The notes below the pieces were generated by a model. The model was not told where the DNA came from. It saw only the letters and a list, made by a program, of their open reading frames with translations, and ran no database searches. From assembly GCA_012728875.1 (NCBI GenBank), contig JAAYEF010000014.1, positions 1-64,000 on the forward strand: a DNA stretch of 64,000 nt, given 5' to 3'. Made by a program: the position numbers and the translations under genes. Position 1 is the first letter of the stretch. Each line of letters opens with the position of its first letter. The stretch is from Candidatus Cloacimonadota bacterium (GTDB taxonomy: Bacteria > Cloacimonadota > Cloacimonadia > Cloacimonadales > Cloacimonadaceae). This document shows, piece after piece, positions 16,298 to 23,483 of the stretch.

Positions 16298-17416
16298 ATG
16301 AGCCGCACAGAAGATAACGCTTTGTCCGTTGGCTTGTTCACAGGCGTGGACGAGCTCGTGGTTGAAAATTTCATCAGTGATCTCAACAAAATCAGCCTCA
16401 GGAAAGGCGGGGTCAAAAAGATCAGTTACGCCGCCGATCAGTCGATTTTTTACATTTCCAAGGGAAGCGTGGAACTCACATTTGATCCTCAGGAGGATGA
16501 TTCCCCAGCTCATGAGCCGCAGATCGTCCAGGAAGGTAAATTTTTTGGAGAAGGCATTTTGCGCAGGGGTATCATGGGTTCTGTCAACGTTAAAGCATTG
16601 GAAAAAACGGAACTTATCCAGATCCCCCGGGAGAATTTCATCCAATTCAGCTTCTCGCAGCCCACTGCACTGTTAAACGTGATCCGCATTCTGAAAGGCA
16701 AGCCCCAGTCATGTGGCAATGAGTTTTCAGACCTGATGGGCGACATGATCCAAAACAGCCGCCTGAGCGCCATCGGCATGACCGCCAGCAGGATCATTCA
16801 CGACATCAAAACCCCGCTCACCGTGATTTCTCTTACCGCCCAGCTGGTGGAATCGATGTTTCCGGACACTTCTGAAATGACCAAAAGCATCGTGCAGCAA
16901 ACCAAACTGATCGATGCCTTGGTGCGCGAATTGATGGACTATGTGAAGGGTTCGCCAAACGAAATTGTGCCACGACAGGTGGACATGAATACCTTTTTGC
17001 ACGAGCTGGCAGACGCCTACGGTGCTTCGCTCAAGGGACGCAACATCAGCCTCAACCTGGAAAACCGCTGTGATCAGCCCGTTTATTTCGATGTCGAGCG
17101 CGTCCGCCGCGTGCTGATCAATCTGCTTCGGAACAGCTCGGAAGCGATCGAGGATTCCGGGAAGATCCACATTTGCGCTTCCGTGACTTCAAACTGGCTG
17201 CAAATCAGGATCACAGACGACGGTCCGGGCATTCCCGAAAGCATTTCCAATCAGCTTTTCCAGCCGTTTTTCACCTACAACAAGTCGAACGGAACCGGCT
17301 TGGGCCTGCCCATCTGCCAAAAGCTGATCAAAGAACACGGTGGCCGCATCGAATACAATTCTGTGGAGCCTCATGGCGCCAGGTTCGACATCCGCATTCC
17401 GCAGGTGCTTGCCTGA
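16298..17416 (+). CDS. Soluble histidine kinase with cNMP-binding-like sensor domain
   Basis: A 372-residue sensor kinase. Residues ~20-130 resemble a cyclic-nucleotide-binding (CRP-like) beta-roll (FYISKGSVELTF, GKFFGEGILRRG, ALEKTELIQIPRENF). The dimerisation helix carries the H-box IIHDIKTPLTV with phospho-acceptor His168. The ATPase domain has the N-box NLLRNSSEAI, DDGPGIPE and GTGLGLPICQKL. No transmembrane segment is present, so it senses a cytoplasmic signal. No response regulator is adjacent, making it an orphan kinase. GGGAGG precedes the ATG, and TTGACA (16238-16243) overlaps the end of the patatin gene. Confidence 0.9.
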   Translation: MSRTEDNALSVGLFTGVDELVVENFISDLNKISLRKGGVKKISYAADQSIFYISKGSVELTFDPQEDDSPAHEPQIVQEGKFFGEGILRRGIMGSVNVKALEKTELIQIPRENFIQFSFSQPTALLNVIRILKGKPQSCGNEFSDLMGDMIQNSRLSAIGMTASRIIHDIKTPLTVISLTAQLVESMFPDTSEMTKSIVQQTKLIDALVRELMDYVKGSPNEIVPRQVDMNTFLHELADAYGASLKGRNISLNLENRCDQPVYFDVERVRRVLINLLRNSSEAIEDSGKIHICASVTSNWLQIRITDDGPGIPESISNQLFQPFFTYNKSNGTGLGLPICQKLIKEHGGRIEYNSVEPHGARFDIRIPQVLA

Positions 17417-17432
17417 TTTTTAAGCCATCCCG

Positions 17433-17456
17433 AACCCTCAGAAAGGGTTTTTATTT
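17433..17456 (+). terminator. Probable terminator after the histidine kinase
   Basis: AACCCT (17433-17438) pairs with AGGGTT (17444-17449) around a five-base loop, followed by TTTATTT. The stem is short (6 bp) but the position, 17 bases after the kinase stop, and the T-rich tail fit an intrinsic terminator. Confidence 0.6.
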
Positions 17457-17708
17457 GAACGGACTGATTCCGATAAATACCGTATTTTCAAGGCTTTTTT
17501 CTGCCTCCTCCTTGAGCCGCTCCAACTGCTTTGGCGGCAGATCCTCGTCAACCACCCGTCCAAGATCGGGTGTCCTATGGGTGCCAGACGGGTGGCTCAC
17601 TGGCACGAACCAAGGGTGAGGGCATGATGAGCAGGTTGGCGGCGACGCTTTTCCCGCTTTTTCCCCCGGCATAAATGCATGGAATTGCGATCCATCGCAA
17701 AAAAACCC
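17457..17708. other. Intergenic region with repeat remnants and an unexplained minus-strand frame
   Basis: Between the kinase terminator and the L28 promoter. It contains a 9-bp inverted repeat CCACCCGTC/GACGGGTGG (17552-17560, 17587-17595), a second nested one GTGCCAG/CTGGCAC (17581-17587, 17600-17606), and a perfect 16-base palindrome TTGCGATCCATCGCAA (17685-17700) just upstream of the L28 -35 box. A 73-codon minus-strand open frame (17451-17672) crosses it; its last ~30 residues (LPPKQLERLKEEAEKSLENT) look protein-like, but there is no ribosome site and I do not call it a gene. Confidence 0.45.
17552..17595. repeat. Inverted repeat, member of a dispersed intergenic family
   Basis: CCACCCGTC (17552-17560) and GACGGGTGG (17587-17595) form a perfect 9-bp inverted repeat. 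The right part shares GCCAGACGGGTG (17583-17594) with 47835-47846 and CGGGTGGCTC (17589-17598) with 31459-31468, so this is probably one copy of a degenerate dispersed element. Confidence 0.5.
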
Positions 17709-17736
17709 TTGTCAAAAAGCCGGCCTTGTTTTTACT
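17709..17736 (+). promoter_or_regulatory. Candidate promoter of rpmB
   Basis: TTGTCA (17709-17714) and TTTACT (17731-17736) separated by 16 bases, with a predicted leader of about 26 bases before the L28 ATG. A 16-base palindrome ends nine bases upstream of the -35 box and could be a regulator site. Confidence 0.45.
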
Positions 17737-17768
17737 GGTTTGAAAGAAAGATTTTGGACGGTGAAAAA

Positions 17769-17960
17769 ATGTCAAGAATATGCGATATATGTGGAAAACA
17801 AGCCCAGGTTGGCAATCATCGCAGCCACGCGCTGAATGCCACGAAGAGGCGTTTTTATCCGAATTTGCAACAAATCCGTGCCTATGTTGGCAACGATATC
17901 AAACGGGTTAAAGTTTGCACTTCCTGCCTTAAAGCGAACAAAGTTCGCAAGGTTGTTTGA
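17769..17960 (+). CDS. rpmB: 50S ribosomal protein L28 (zinc form)
   Basis: A 63-residue L28 of the large ribosomal subunit. The N terminus [19 protein letters not shown] and the core [14 protein letters not shown] are diagnostic. It keeps both zinc pairs (CDIC and CTSC), the C+ form. The start is the ATG at 17769 with GGTGA upstream; an in-frame ATG at 17679 would add 30 residues not found in the family. A single gene between the kinase and the Bat operon. Confidence 0.95.
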   Translation: MSRICDICGKQAQVGNHRSHALNATKRRFYPNLQQIRAYVGNDIKRVKVCTSCLKANKVRKVV

Positions 17961-18075
17961 ACCCCAAAAGCGCTTCGGTTCGGGCATTTAAGCCCGGCGG
18001 GCGTTTCAATCAAATTCGGGAATATGGCCAAAGCCTGTTCCCTTTTTTCTTTTGGGACTATAAAACGGAGAAATA

Positions 18076-19062
18076 ATGGATATTGAAATCCTGAACAGCC
18101 GCGTGAACGAAAGCTCAGCGGTTTTGGGCGCATTGCGCGCGCAGATCGGCAAGGTTATCGTTGGTCAGGAAGCCGTGATCGACCGTCTTTTGATCGGTCT
18201 TTTGGCAAACGGACACGTGCTCATCGAAGGGGTGCCCGGGCTTGCCAAAACCCTCATCATCAGCACTTTGGCACAAACTTTTGACGCCAGCTACAAACGC
18301 ATCCAATTCACTCCGGACCTGCTTCCGGCAGATATCACCGGCACTTTGATCTACAATCAAAAAACCGGGGAATTCGTTCCCAAAAAGGGCCCGATCTTTG
18401 CCAATTTCATCCTGGCAGACGAAATCAACCGCGCTCCCTCCAAGGTGCAATCCGCGCTCTTGGAAGCGATGCAGGAGCGCCAGGTTACGATTGGCGACAC
18501 CAGTTGGCCTTTGCCGCGTCCGTTCTTTGTGATGGCAACCCAAAATCCGATCGAGCAGGAGGGAACATATCCGCTTCCCGAGGCGCAGATCGACCGCTTT
18601 TTGATGAAGCTGAGGATCAAATATCCCAGTTTTGAAGAGGAACGGCAGATTTTGGACCGCATGACCGTGGAGCGGGAACTGAAAGTGGAGCCTGTGTTGA
18701 AGCCACAGGACCTGGATGCCATGCGCGATGTGATTGCCGACCTCTATATGGAGGAAAAACTGGCGGAGTATATTTTGCACCTGATCCAGGCAACCCGGCA
18801 TCCGCAGCGCTATCCCCGGGTTTCAGCCATGCACGGACTCATCCGCTATGGTGCATCCCCGCGCGCCACGATCTATCTGGCTCGCACAGCCAAGGCGCAT
18901 GCATATTTGCAGGGTCGCGGTTACGTGATCCCGGACGACATCAAAGCCGTTGGGCGCGATGTTTTGAGGCATCGCATCATTCTTTCCTATGAGGCCGAGG
19001 CCGAGCAGGTGAGCCCGGAAGAAATCGTGACCCGCATTTTTGAGGAAATCGAGGTTCCTTAA
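18076..19062 (+). CDS. moxR: MoxR-type AAA+ ATPase
   Basis: A 328-residue AAA+ ATPase of the MoxR/RavA branch, which works as a chaperone-like loader for von Willebrand factor A (VWA) proteins. Walker A is GVPGLAKT (residues ~54-61), Walker B is LADEINRAPSK with the following ALLEAMQERQV, and sensor I lies in MATQNPIEQEGTYPLPEAQ. The C-terminal lid domain has HPQRYPRVSAM. It is the first gene of a seven-gene Bat operon with which it is always expected. CGGAGA serves as ribosome site in the leader ATAAAACGGAGAAATAA, the same leader as the M18 gene. Confidence 0.95.
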   Translation: MDIEILNSRVNESSAVLGALRAQIGKVIVGQEAVIDRLLIGLLANGHVLIEGVPGLAKTLIISTLAQTFDASYKRIQFTPDLLPADITGTLIYNQKTGEFVPKKGPIFANFILADEINRAPSKVQSALLEAMQERQVTIGDTSWPLPRPFFVMATQNPIEQEGTYPLPEAQIDRFLMKLRIKYPSFEEERQILDRMTVERELKVEPVLKPQDLDAMRDVIADLYMEEKLAEYILHLIQATRHPQRYPRVSAMHGLIRYGASPRATIYLARTAKAHAYLQGRGYVIPDDIKAVGRDVLRHRIILSYEAEAEQVSPEEIVTRIFEEIEVP

Positions 19063-19074
19063 AAAGGAGATTTG

Positions 19075-19971
19075 ATGCCAGCCCGCACTCCAGCGGAGAT
19101 CCTTGCCAAGGTCCAGCGCATTGAGATCCTGGCCAAAGCCAAGGTGAGCGAGGCTTTCAGCGGGGAATACAGTTCCAGCTTCAAGGGACAGGGCTTGGAA
19201 TTTGCTGAAGTGCGCGAATATCAAAGCGGGGACAACTATCGCGACATCGACTGGAATGTAAGTGCAAGATTGGGCGTGCCTTACATCAAAAAATATCAGG
19301 AAACGCGCGAACTGAACGTCTTTTTCATCGTGGATGTTTCCGCCAGTCAGGATTTTGGCACCCGGGGGGAATCCAAAAAAGAGCGCACGGCGGAAGTGAT
19401 TGCCCTGCTTTCTTTTTCAGCTCTCAGCACGGGGGACAAAGTGGGCATGATCCTGTTTTCGGATCAACTGGAAAAATATCTGCCTGCACGCAAGGGCCGG
19501 AATAAAGCTCTCCAGATCCTGCGCGACGTGCTCTATCACGAACCCATTAGCCGCGGAACTTCCCTGGATGAAGCTTTCAATTTTGCCAATCGCATCCTGA
19601 AAAAGCGCTCCGTGGTCTTTGTGCTTTCCGATATGTTGGATTCCGGCTGGCAAAAATCCCTGCGCCTTCTGGCTCAAAAACACGATGTGGTCGTGATTCA
19701 AAACCTTGACGATGCCGAACTGGAATTGCCCCGGGCTGGGGTTTTGCATCTGGGCGATCCGGAAACCGGGAAAAGCCTGTATTTGAACAGTTCCAATCCC
19801 TCCATCCGCAAGGCTTACCAAACCCGGGTCAAAAAGATGCAACAGGACTTGGAAACCGAGCTTAAAGCCTTGAAAGTGGATCACATACTCATCCGCAACC
19901 GGGATTCCCAAGTGCACGCTTTGCGACACTTTTTTGAAGAGCGGAAACGAGAGCGAAGGCTGCGCGCGTGA
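19075..19971 (+). CDS. DUF58 protein of the Bat operon
   Basis: A 298-residue DUF58 protein, the usual partner of MoxR ATPases. It has the family signature GQGLEFAEVREYQSGDNYRDIDWNVSAR (shown here in part: EFAEVREYQSGD, RDIDW) near residues 40-65 and a VWA-like fold with a MIDAS-type DVSAS near residue 86. Its molecular role is unknown; it is thought to be a MoxR client or adaptor. The ATG at 19075 has AAAAAGGAG upstream; a TTG one codon earlier is less likely. Its stop overlaps the next start (GTGA). Confidence 0.9.
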   Translation: MPARTPAEILAKVQRIEILAKAKVSEAFSGEYSSSFKGQGLEFAEVREYQSGDNYRDIDWNVSARLGVPYIKKYQETRELNVFFIVDVSASQDFGTRGESKKERTAEVIALLSFSALSTGDKVGMILFSDQLEKYLPARKGRNKALQILRDVLYHEPISRGTSLDEAFNFANRILKKRSVVFVLSDMLDSGWQKSLRLLAQKHDVVVIQNLDDAELELPRAGVLHLGDPETGKSLYLNSSNPSIRKAYQTRVKKMQQDLETELKALKVDHILIRNRDSQVHALRHFFEERKRERRLRA

Positions 19972-20885
19972 GAAAGATTGCGCTGCTGTTCATCCTCATT
20001 TTTGCCGGTTTGCTCAGCCTGCAGGGGCTCACGCAAAACCTGGTTGGGGCAGACGATCTAAGCGTTGGCGACCGCTTCAAACTGGAATTGCGCGATGGCG
20101 AAGACCTTCGCAGTGTGGCGGTCCCGGATACCATGGAAAATTTCAAGGTCTTGCAGTGGAAGCTGATGAAGGAAGCTCAGCATCCGGATTGGATCGAAAT
20201 GACGATCGTTCCGCTGCTTCCCGGCTCACAGAGCTTTCCCAGCCTGGAGGTTTTTCCTGCGAATCTGGCTACACCATCCATGTACACAGACCGGTTTCGA
20301 TTGAACATTGTTGCCGTTCGCGATCAGGCGGACACCCTGCTGGTGGACCTCAAACCGCTGGAAAAATATCCCCTGCAACTGCCTTGGTGGCTCTACTGGG
20401 CTTTGGCAGGGCTGGCCTTGCTTGTCATGGCCTTGATTTATTTTGTGAAACCCAAAGCTGCGCCAGCCGAAAAGCCTAAAAAACTGGAAGTGCCCCAGCC
20501 TATTATCCCTGATCCAGCATGGAAAGAGGCGCTGAAAAAGCTGGACGAGCTCATCGCCGAGGAATTGATGTTGCGGGGAGAGCAAAAACAGCATCACTTC
20601 AGGCTTTCAGAGATCTTGCGGCAGTTTTTGCAGCGTAAATATCGGTTTGCGGCCATGGAGATGTCCACATCGGAAATTCAGTGGGTCAGCAGTCGGATTT
20701 ATGTGGAAGCGGCTCCCGAAGTGATTGGTTTTTTAAAGTATTGCGACCGTGTGAAGTTTGCCAAATATCTGCCCGGATGGGAGGAAGCGGATGTGGTGCA
20801 AAGTTGGCTGAGACAATGGTTGACGGCTTTTGAGGTGGAGGAAGCCCGGGAAAAGCTTTCCACCACCGGGGGCGGCGATGCTTAG
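19968..20885 (+). CDS. Membrane protein of the Bat operon, BatD-like fragment/DUF4381-type
   Basis: A 305-residue protein starting with GTG inside the DUF58 stop (4-base overlap). It has a signal peptide, a ~115-residue periplasmic beta-rich domain, one membrane span (PWWLYWALAGLALLVMALIY, residues ~141-160) and a ~140-residue cytoplasmic helical tail (ILRQFLQRKYRFAAMEMSTSEI, YCDRVKFAKYLPGWEEA). The tail resembles the C-terminal part of BatD-like and DUF4381 proteins found between DUF58 and VWA genes. Function unknown; by position it is part of the same membrane complex as BatA/BatB. Confidence 0.75.
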   Translation: MRKIALLFILIFAGLLSLQGLTQNLVGADDLSVGDRFKLELRDGEDLRSVAVPDTMENFKVLQWKLMKEAQHPDWIEMTIVPLLPGSQSFPSLEVFPANLATPSMYTDRFRLNIVAVRDQADTLLVDLKPLEKYPLQLPWWLYWALAGLALLVMALIYFVKPKAAPAEKPKKLEVPQPIIPDPAWKEALKKLDELIAEELMLRGEQKQHHFRLSEILRQFLQRKYRFAAMEMSTSEIQWVSSRIYVEAAPEVIGFLKYCDRVKFAKYLPGWEEADVVQSWLRQWLTAFEVEEAREKLSTTGGGDA

Positions 20886-21873
20886 ATTTGCCCATCCGCT
20901 CTGGCTTTTGGCGCTGCTGTTGCTGCCGCTTTATTGGCTTTGGCAAACGCGCTGGCAGCATTCCCAGAAATTGAAGCTTCCCTTCACGCGGGTGGAACTT
21001 TTGCGCCAGATCGCGGGAGAAAACCGGTTTTGGAAATACTTTTTCCCTGTTTTACGGCTCTTGGTGCTGCTATTCCTGATCCTGGCCTTGGCTCAACCGC
21101 GCTGGGGAAAGGGCACGCGCGATGTCAATAAAAGCGGGGTGGACATCGTTTTGGCAATCGATGTGAGCGGATCGATGCTGGCTCTGGATTTCCTGCCCAA
21201 AAACCGCTTGGAGGCCGCGGCGGATGTGGCTTTGGACTTCATCTCAAAGCGTCCCAACGACCGCTTTGGTCTGGTGGCTTTTTCGGAATTTGCCGTCACG
21301 CAAAGTCCGCTTACTTTCGATCATCAGGCTGTGAGGGAGCAACTTCAACAGATCTCGGTGAATTTGGAAGCTTCCGGAACCGCCATTGGTTTGGGCTTGG
21401 CAAAGGCGGTGGCGCGCTTGAAAGACAGCCAGGCGCAGAGCAAGGTGGTGATTTTGATCACGGACGGGGTGAACAACACCGGCGAGATCGACCCCGAAAC
21501 GGCCGCCAAGATGGCTCAAGCCTATGATATCAGGGTTTATCCCATCGGAGTGGGCAGCGACGGGCTGGTTCGCTATCCCACCAGGGATCCTTTTGACCGT
21601 TCTTCCTACGGTTTGGCCTTTGTGGAACTGGATATGGAAACGCTGCACCACGTGGCTGAAATCACGGGCACCGGCGAGGCTGCCAAGGTTGGTAACTCTC
21701 AGCAGCTCAAGAATATCATGGATCAAATTGACGAAATGGAAACCACCAAGATGGACGCCACCCTGCGCTATGTGTGGGCGGAGCAATTCATGCCTCTGCT
21801 TTGGGCGGCTTTTGCCATGCTGCTCTTGGAACTGCTTGTGCGCTTGATCGTTATGCCCATTTTGCCGGAGTAG
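20878..21873 (+). CDS. batA: BatA, VWA-domain membrane protein
   Basis: A 331-residue inner-membrane protein with two N-terminal spans (LWLLALLLLPLYWLW and FPVLRLLVLLFLILALA), a VWA domain and a C-terminal span (LLWAAFAMLLLELLVRLIV). The metal-ion-dependent adhesion site DVSGS is near residue 98, with the threonine loop ATITDGVNNTGE-like ILITDGVNNTGE. The start is the ATG at 20878, overlapping the previous stop by eight bases; the longer frame from 20830 lacks support. BatA takes part in aerotolerance and envelope stress survival in Bacteroidetes and spirochaetes. Confidence 0.92.
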   Translation: MLRFAHPLWLLALLLLPLYWLWQTRWQHSQKLKLPFTRVELLRQIAGENRFWKYFFPVLRLLVLLFLILALAQPRWGKGTRDVNKSGVDIVLAIDVSGSMLALDFLPKNRLEAAADVALDFISKRPNDRFGLVAFSEFAVTQSPLTFDHQAVREQLQQISVNLEASGTAIGLGLAKAVARLKDSQAQSKVVILITDGVNNTGEIDPETAAKMAQAYDIRVYPIGVGSDGLVRYPTRDPFDRSSYGLAFVELDMETLHHVAEITGTGEAAKVGNSQQLKNIMDQIDEMETTKMDATLRYVWAEQFMPLLWAAFAMLLLELLVRLIVMPILPE

Positions 21874-21876
21874 CAG

Positions 21877-22848
21877 ATGAACATATATCACCCCAATCAT
21901 CTTTGGCTGCTCTGGATTTTGGTTCCCGTGGTCCTGCTTCTGCTTTGGCAAAAAAGGCGTCGTCGCGCACGTTTTGAGCGTTTTGCGGATCAGCAATACA
22001 GTCAGCATTGGCTGGGCAGGCATTCTCCTTTTTTCCAAACTCTGAAATATGTGCTGATGATGCTGGCCTTGGTCTTCATCATTTTGGCTTTGCTGCGTCC
22101 GCAGTGGGATTTTGAAGATCTTGAACATGAGAGCGCTGGCATGGATGTGATCATTTGTTTGGATCTTTCGCTCAGCATGGACGCCACGGATATGATGCCT
22201 ACGCGGTTGCAGTGGGCAAAACTTCAAACCACCGCTTTCATCGAAAAGCTGAAGGACGACAGGGTGGGTTTGATCTCGTTTGCGGGAAACGCCATCATGG
22301 AATGCCCGCTCACCGACGACCATGAGGCTGTAACCATGATCCTGAGCGGGCTGGACACCTCCAGCACCGTGCGCCCCGGAACGGACATTGGCGCTGCTTT
22401 GAGCATGGCGGAAAACAGCTTCATAAGCTCCGGCGGCAACGCAACGGTGCTGCTGATCACGGATGGTGAAGACCTTCAAGGCAACGGAGTGGCTCAGGCA
22501 CGGCGTTTGGCGTCTGCGGGCAGGCGGGTTTTTGTGATGGGAATCGGCACCGAAGAAGGGGCTTGGGTGCAAAACCCCGCCACTGGCGAGCGCGCCCTGA
22601 GCCGCTTGGATGTGAATACTTTGAAGAAAATTGCCGCTGTGGGCAATGGTGAATTTTTCATGGTTTCCCCGGCTCAAACCGAACTGGAAACGGCTTTGGA
22701 CCACATGCTGCAACAAGCTGGCAGAAGCCGTAAAAGAACGGAAACTGCCATGAAAGACCAATATGCCTTCGGTGTGGTGGCAGCCCTGATCCTGCTTTTG
22801 GCGGAGAGCCTGATTCTTCCGCTGCGTCCCAGGGAGAAACGCGGATGA
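21877..22848 (+). CDS. batB: BatB, VWA-domain membrane protein
   Basis: A 323-residue paralogue of BatA with the same plan: N-terminal spans (LWLLWILVPVVLLLLW, VLMMLALVFIILALL), a VWA domain with the MIDAS motif DLSLS near residue 95 and VLLITDGEDLQG, and a C-terminal span (FGVVAALILLLAESLIL). It begins three bases after BatA and overlaps BatC by four bases (ATGA). The two VWA proteins probably form a heteromeric membrane complex served by the MoxR ATPase. Confidence 0.92.
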   Translation: MNIYHPNHLWLLWILVPVVLLLLWQKRRRRARFERFADQQYSQHWLGRHSPFFQTLKYVLMMLALVFIILALLRPQWDFEDLEHESAGMDVIICLDLSLSMDATDMMPTRLQWAKLQTTAFIEKLKDDRVGLISFAGNAIMECPLTDDHEAVTMILSGLDTSSTVRPGTDIGAALSMAENSFISSGGNATVLLITDGEDLQGNGVAQARRLASAGRRVFVMGIGTEEGAWVQNPATGERALSRLDVNTLKKIAAVGNGEFFMVSPAQTELETALDHMLQQAGRSRKRTETAMKDQYAFGVVAALILLLAESLILPLRPREKRG

Positions 22849-23483
22849 AGCTGCGCAAACTTAATGCCATCCAACAGCTTGTCATCATCTTATGCCTGCT
22901 GATTTTGGCTTTTGTGGCTTTTGAACTTCTGTTCAGAAACAAGGTCTATCAGCATGCCAAAGCTTCTTCCGCCTTCAAGAAGGGAAACTATAAAAAGGCG
23001 GAAATGATCTGGCAAAAAGCGCGTGGTGGCAGGGATCCAATTCCTGAAAACAGCCTGGGCAAAGCGCAGTATCGACTTGGGAAATATCAGGATAGCGAAA
23101 AAAGCCAGGCGGAAGCATTAAAAAGGAAAAAGGACTCCTCACGATACAATTTTGACCGGGGTAATGCCTTTTATCGTCAGGAAAAGCTGGATGAGGCGCT
23201 GGATGCCTATCGCGATGCGATGCTTTTGGATCCGAAGGACCAGGATGCAAAATCCAACTATGAGCTCGTGCTCTACCGTAAAAACTATGAACCGCCGCAG
23301 GCTCCCGAAGGCAAAAAAGATCCACCCCAACAGCCTTCCGAGCCTGAAAACAAACCGCCGCAAAACACGGATGAGCAAAACAAATTTCGCAACCAACTGG
23401 ATGCGCTGGATCAGAAGGAAGCACGGGAGCGGCAAAACCAAAGCCAAAGCAAACCTCAGAAAGGTGGAGGCAAATGGTGGTAA
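22845..23483 (+). CDS. batC: BatC-like TPR protein
   Basis: A 212-residue protein with an uncleaved N-terminal membrane anchor (LVIILCLLILAFVAFELLF), two or three TPR units (AFKKGNYKKAEMIWQKA, AQYRLGKYQDSEKSQAEAL, FYRQEKLDEALDAYRDAM) and a disordered proline/glutamine-rich tail (PPQQPSEPENKPPQ). That architecture and its place between BatB and BatD match BatC. The end overlaps the BatD start by ten bases. Confidence 0.88.
   Translation: MKLRKLNAIQQLVIILCLLILAFVAFELLFRNKVYQHAKASSAFKKGNYKKAEMIWQKARGGRDPIPENSLGKAQYRLGKYQDSEKSQAEALKRKKDSSRYNFDRGNAFYRQEKLDEALDAYRDAMLLDPKDQDAKSNYELVLYRKNYEPPQAPEGKKDPPQQPSEPENKPPQNTDEQNKFRNQLDALDQKEARERQNQSQSKPQKGGGKWW

Noticed and set aside
17965-18010. Hairpin CGGGC-ATTTAA-GCCCG after rpmB as a terminator
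   Set aside because: Only a 5-bp stem, followed by GC-rich sequence and no T-run; too weak to call.
21244-22761. 505-codon frame opposite batA/batB
   Set aside because: Covers two overlapping genes in antisense and has a histidine/glutamine-rich translation; not a gene.
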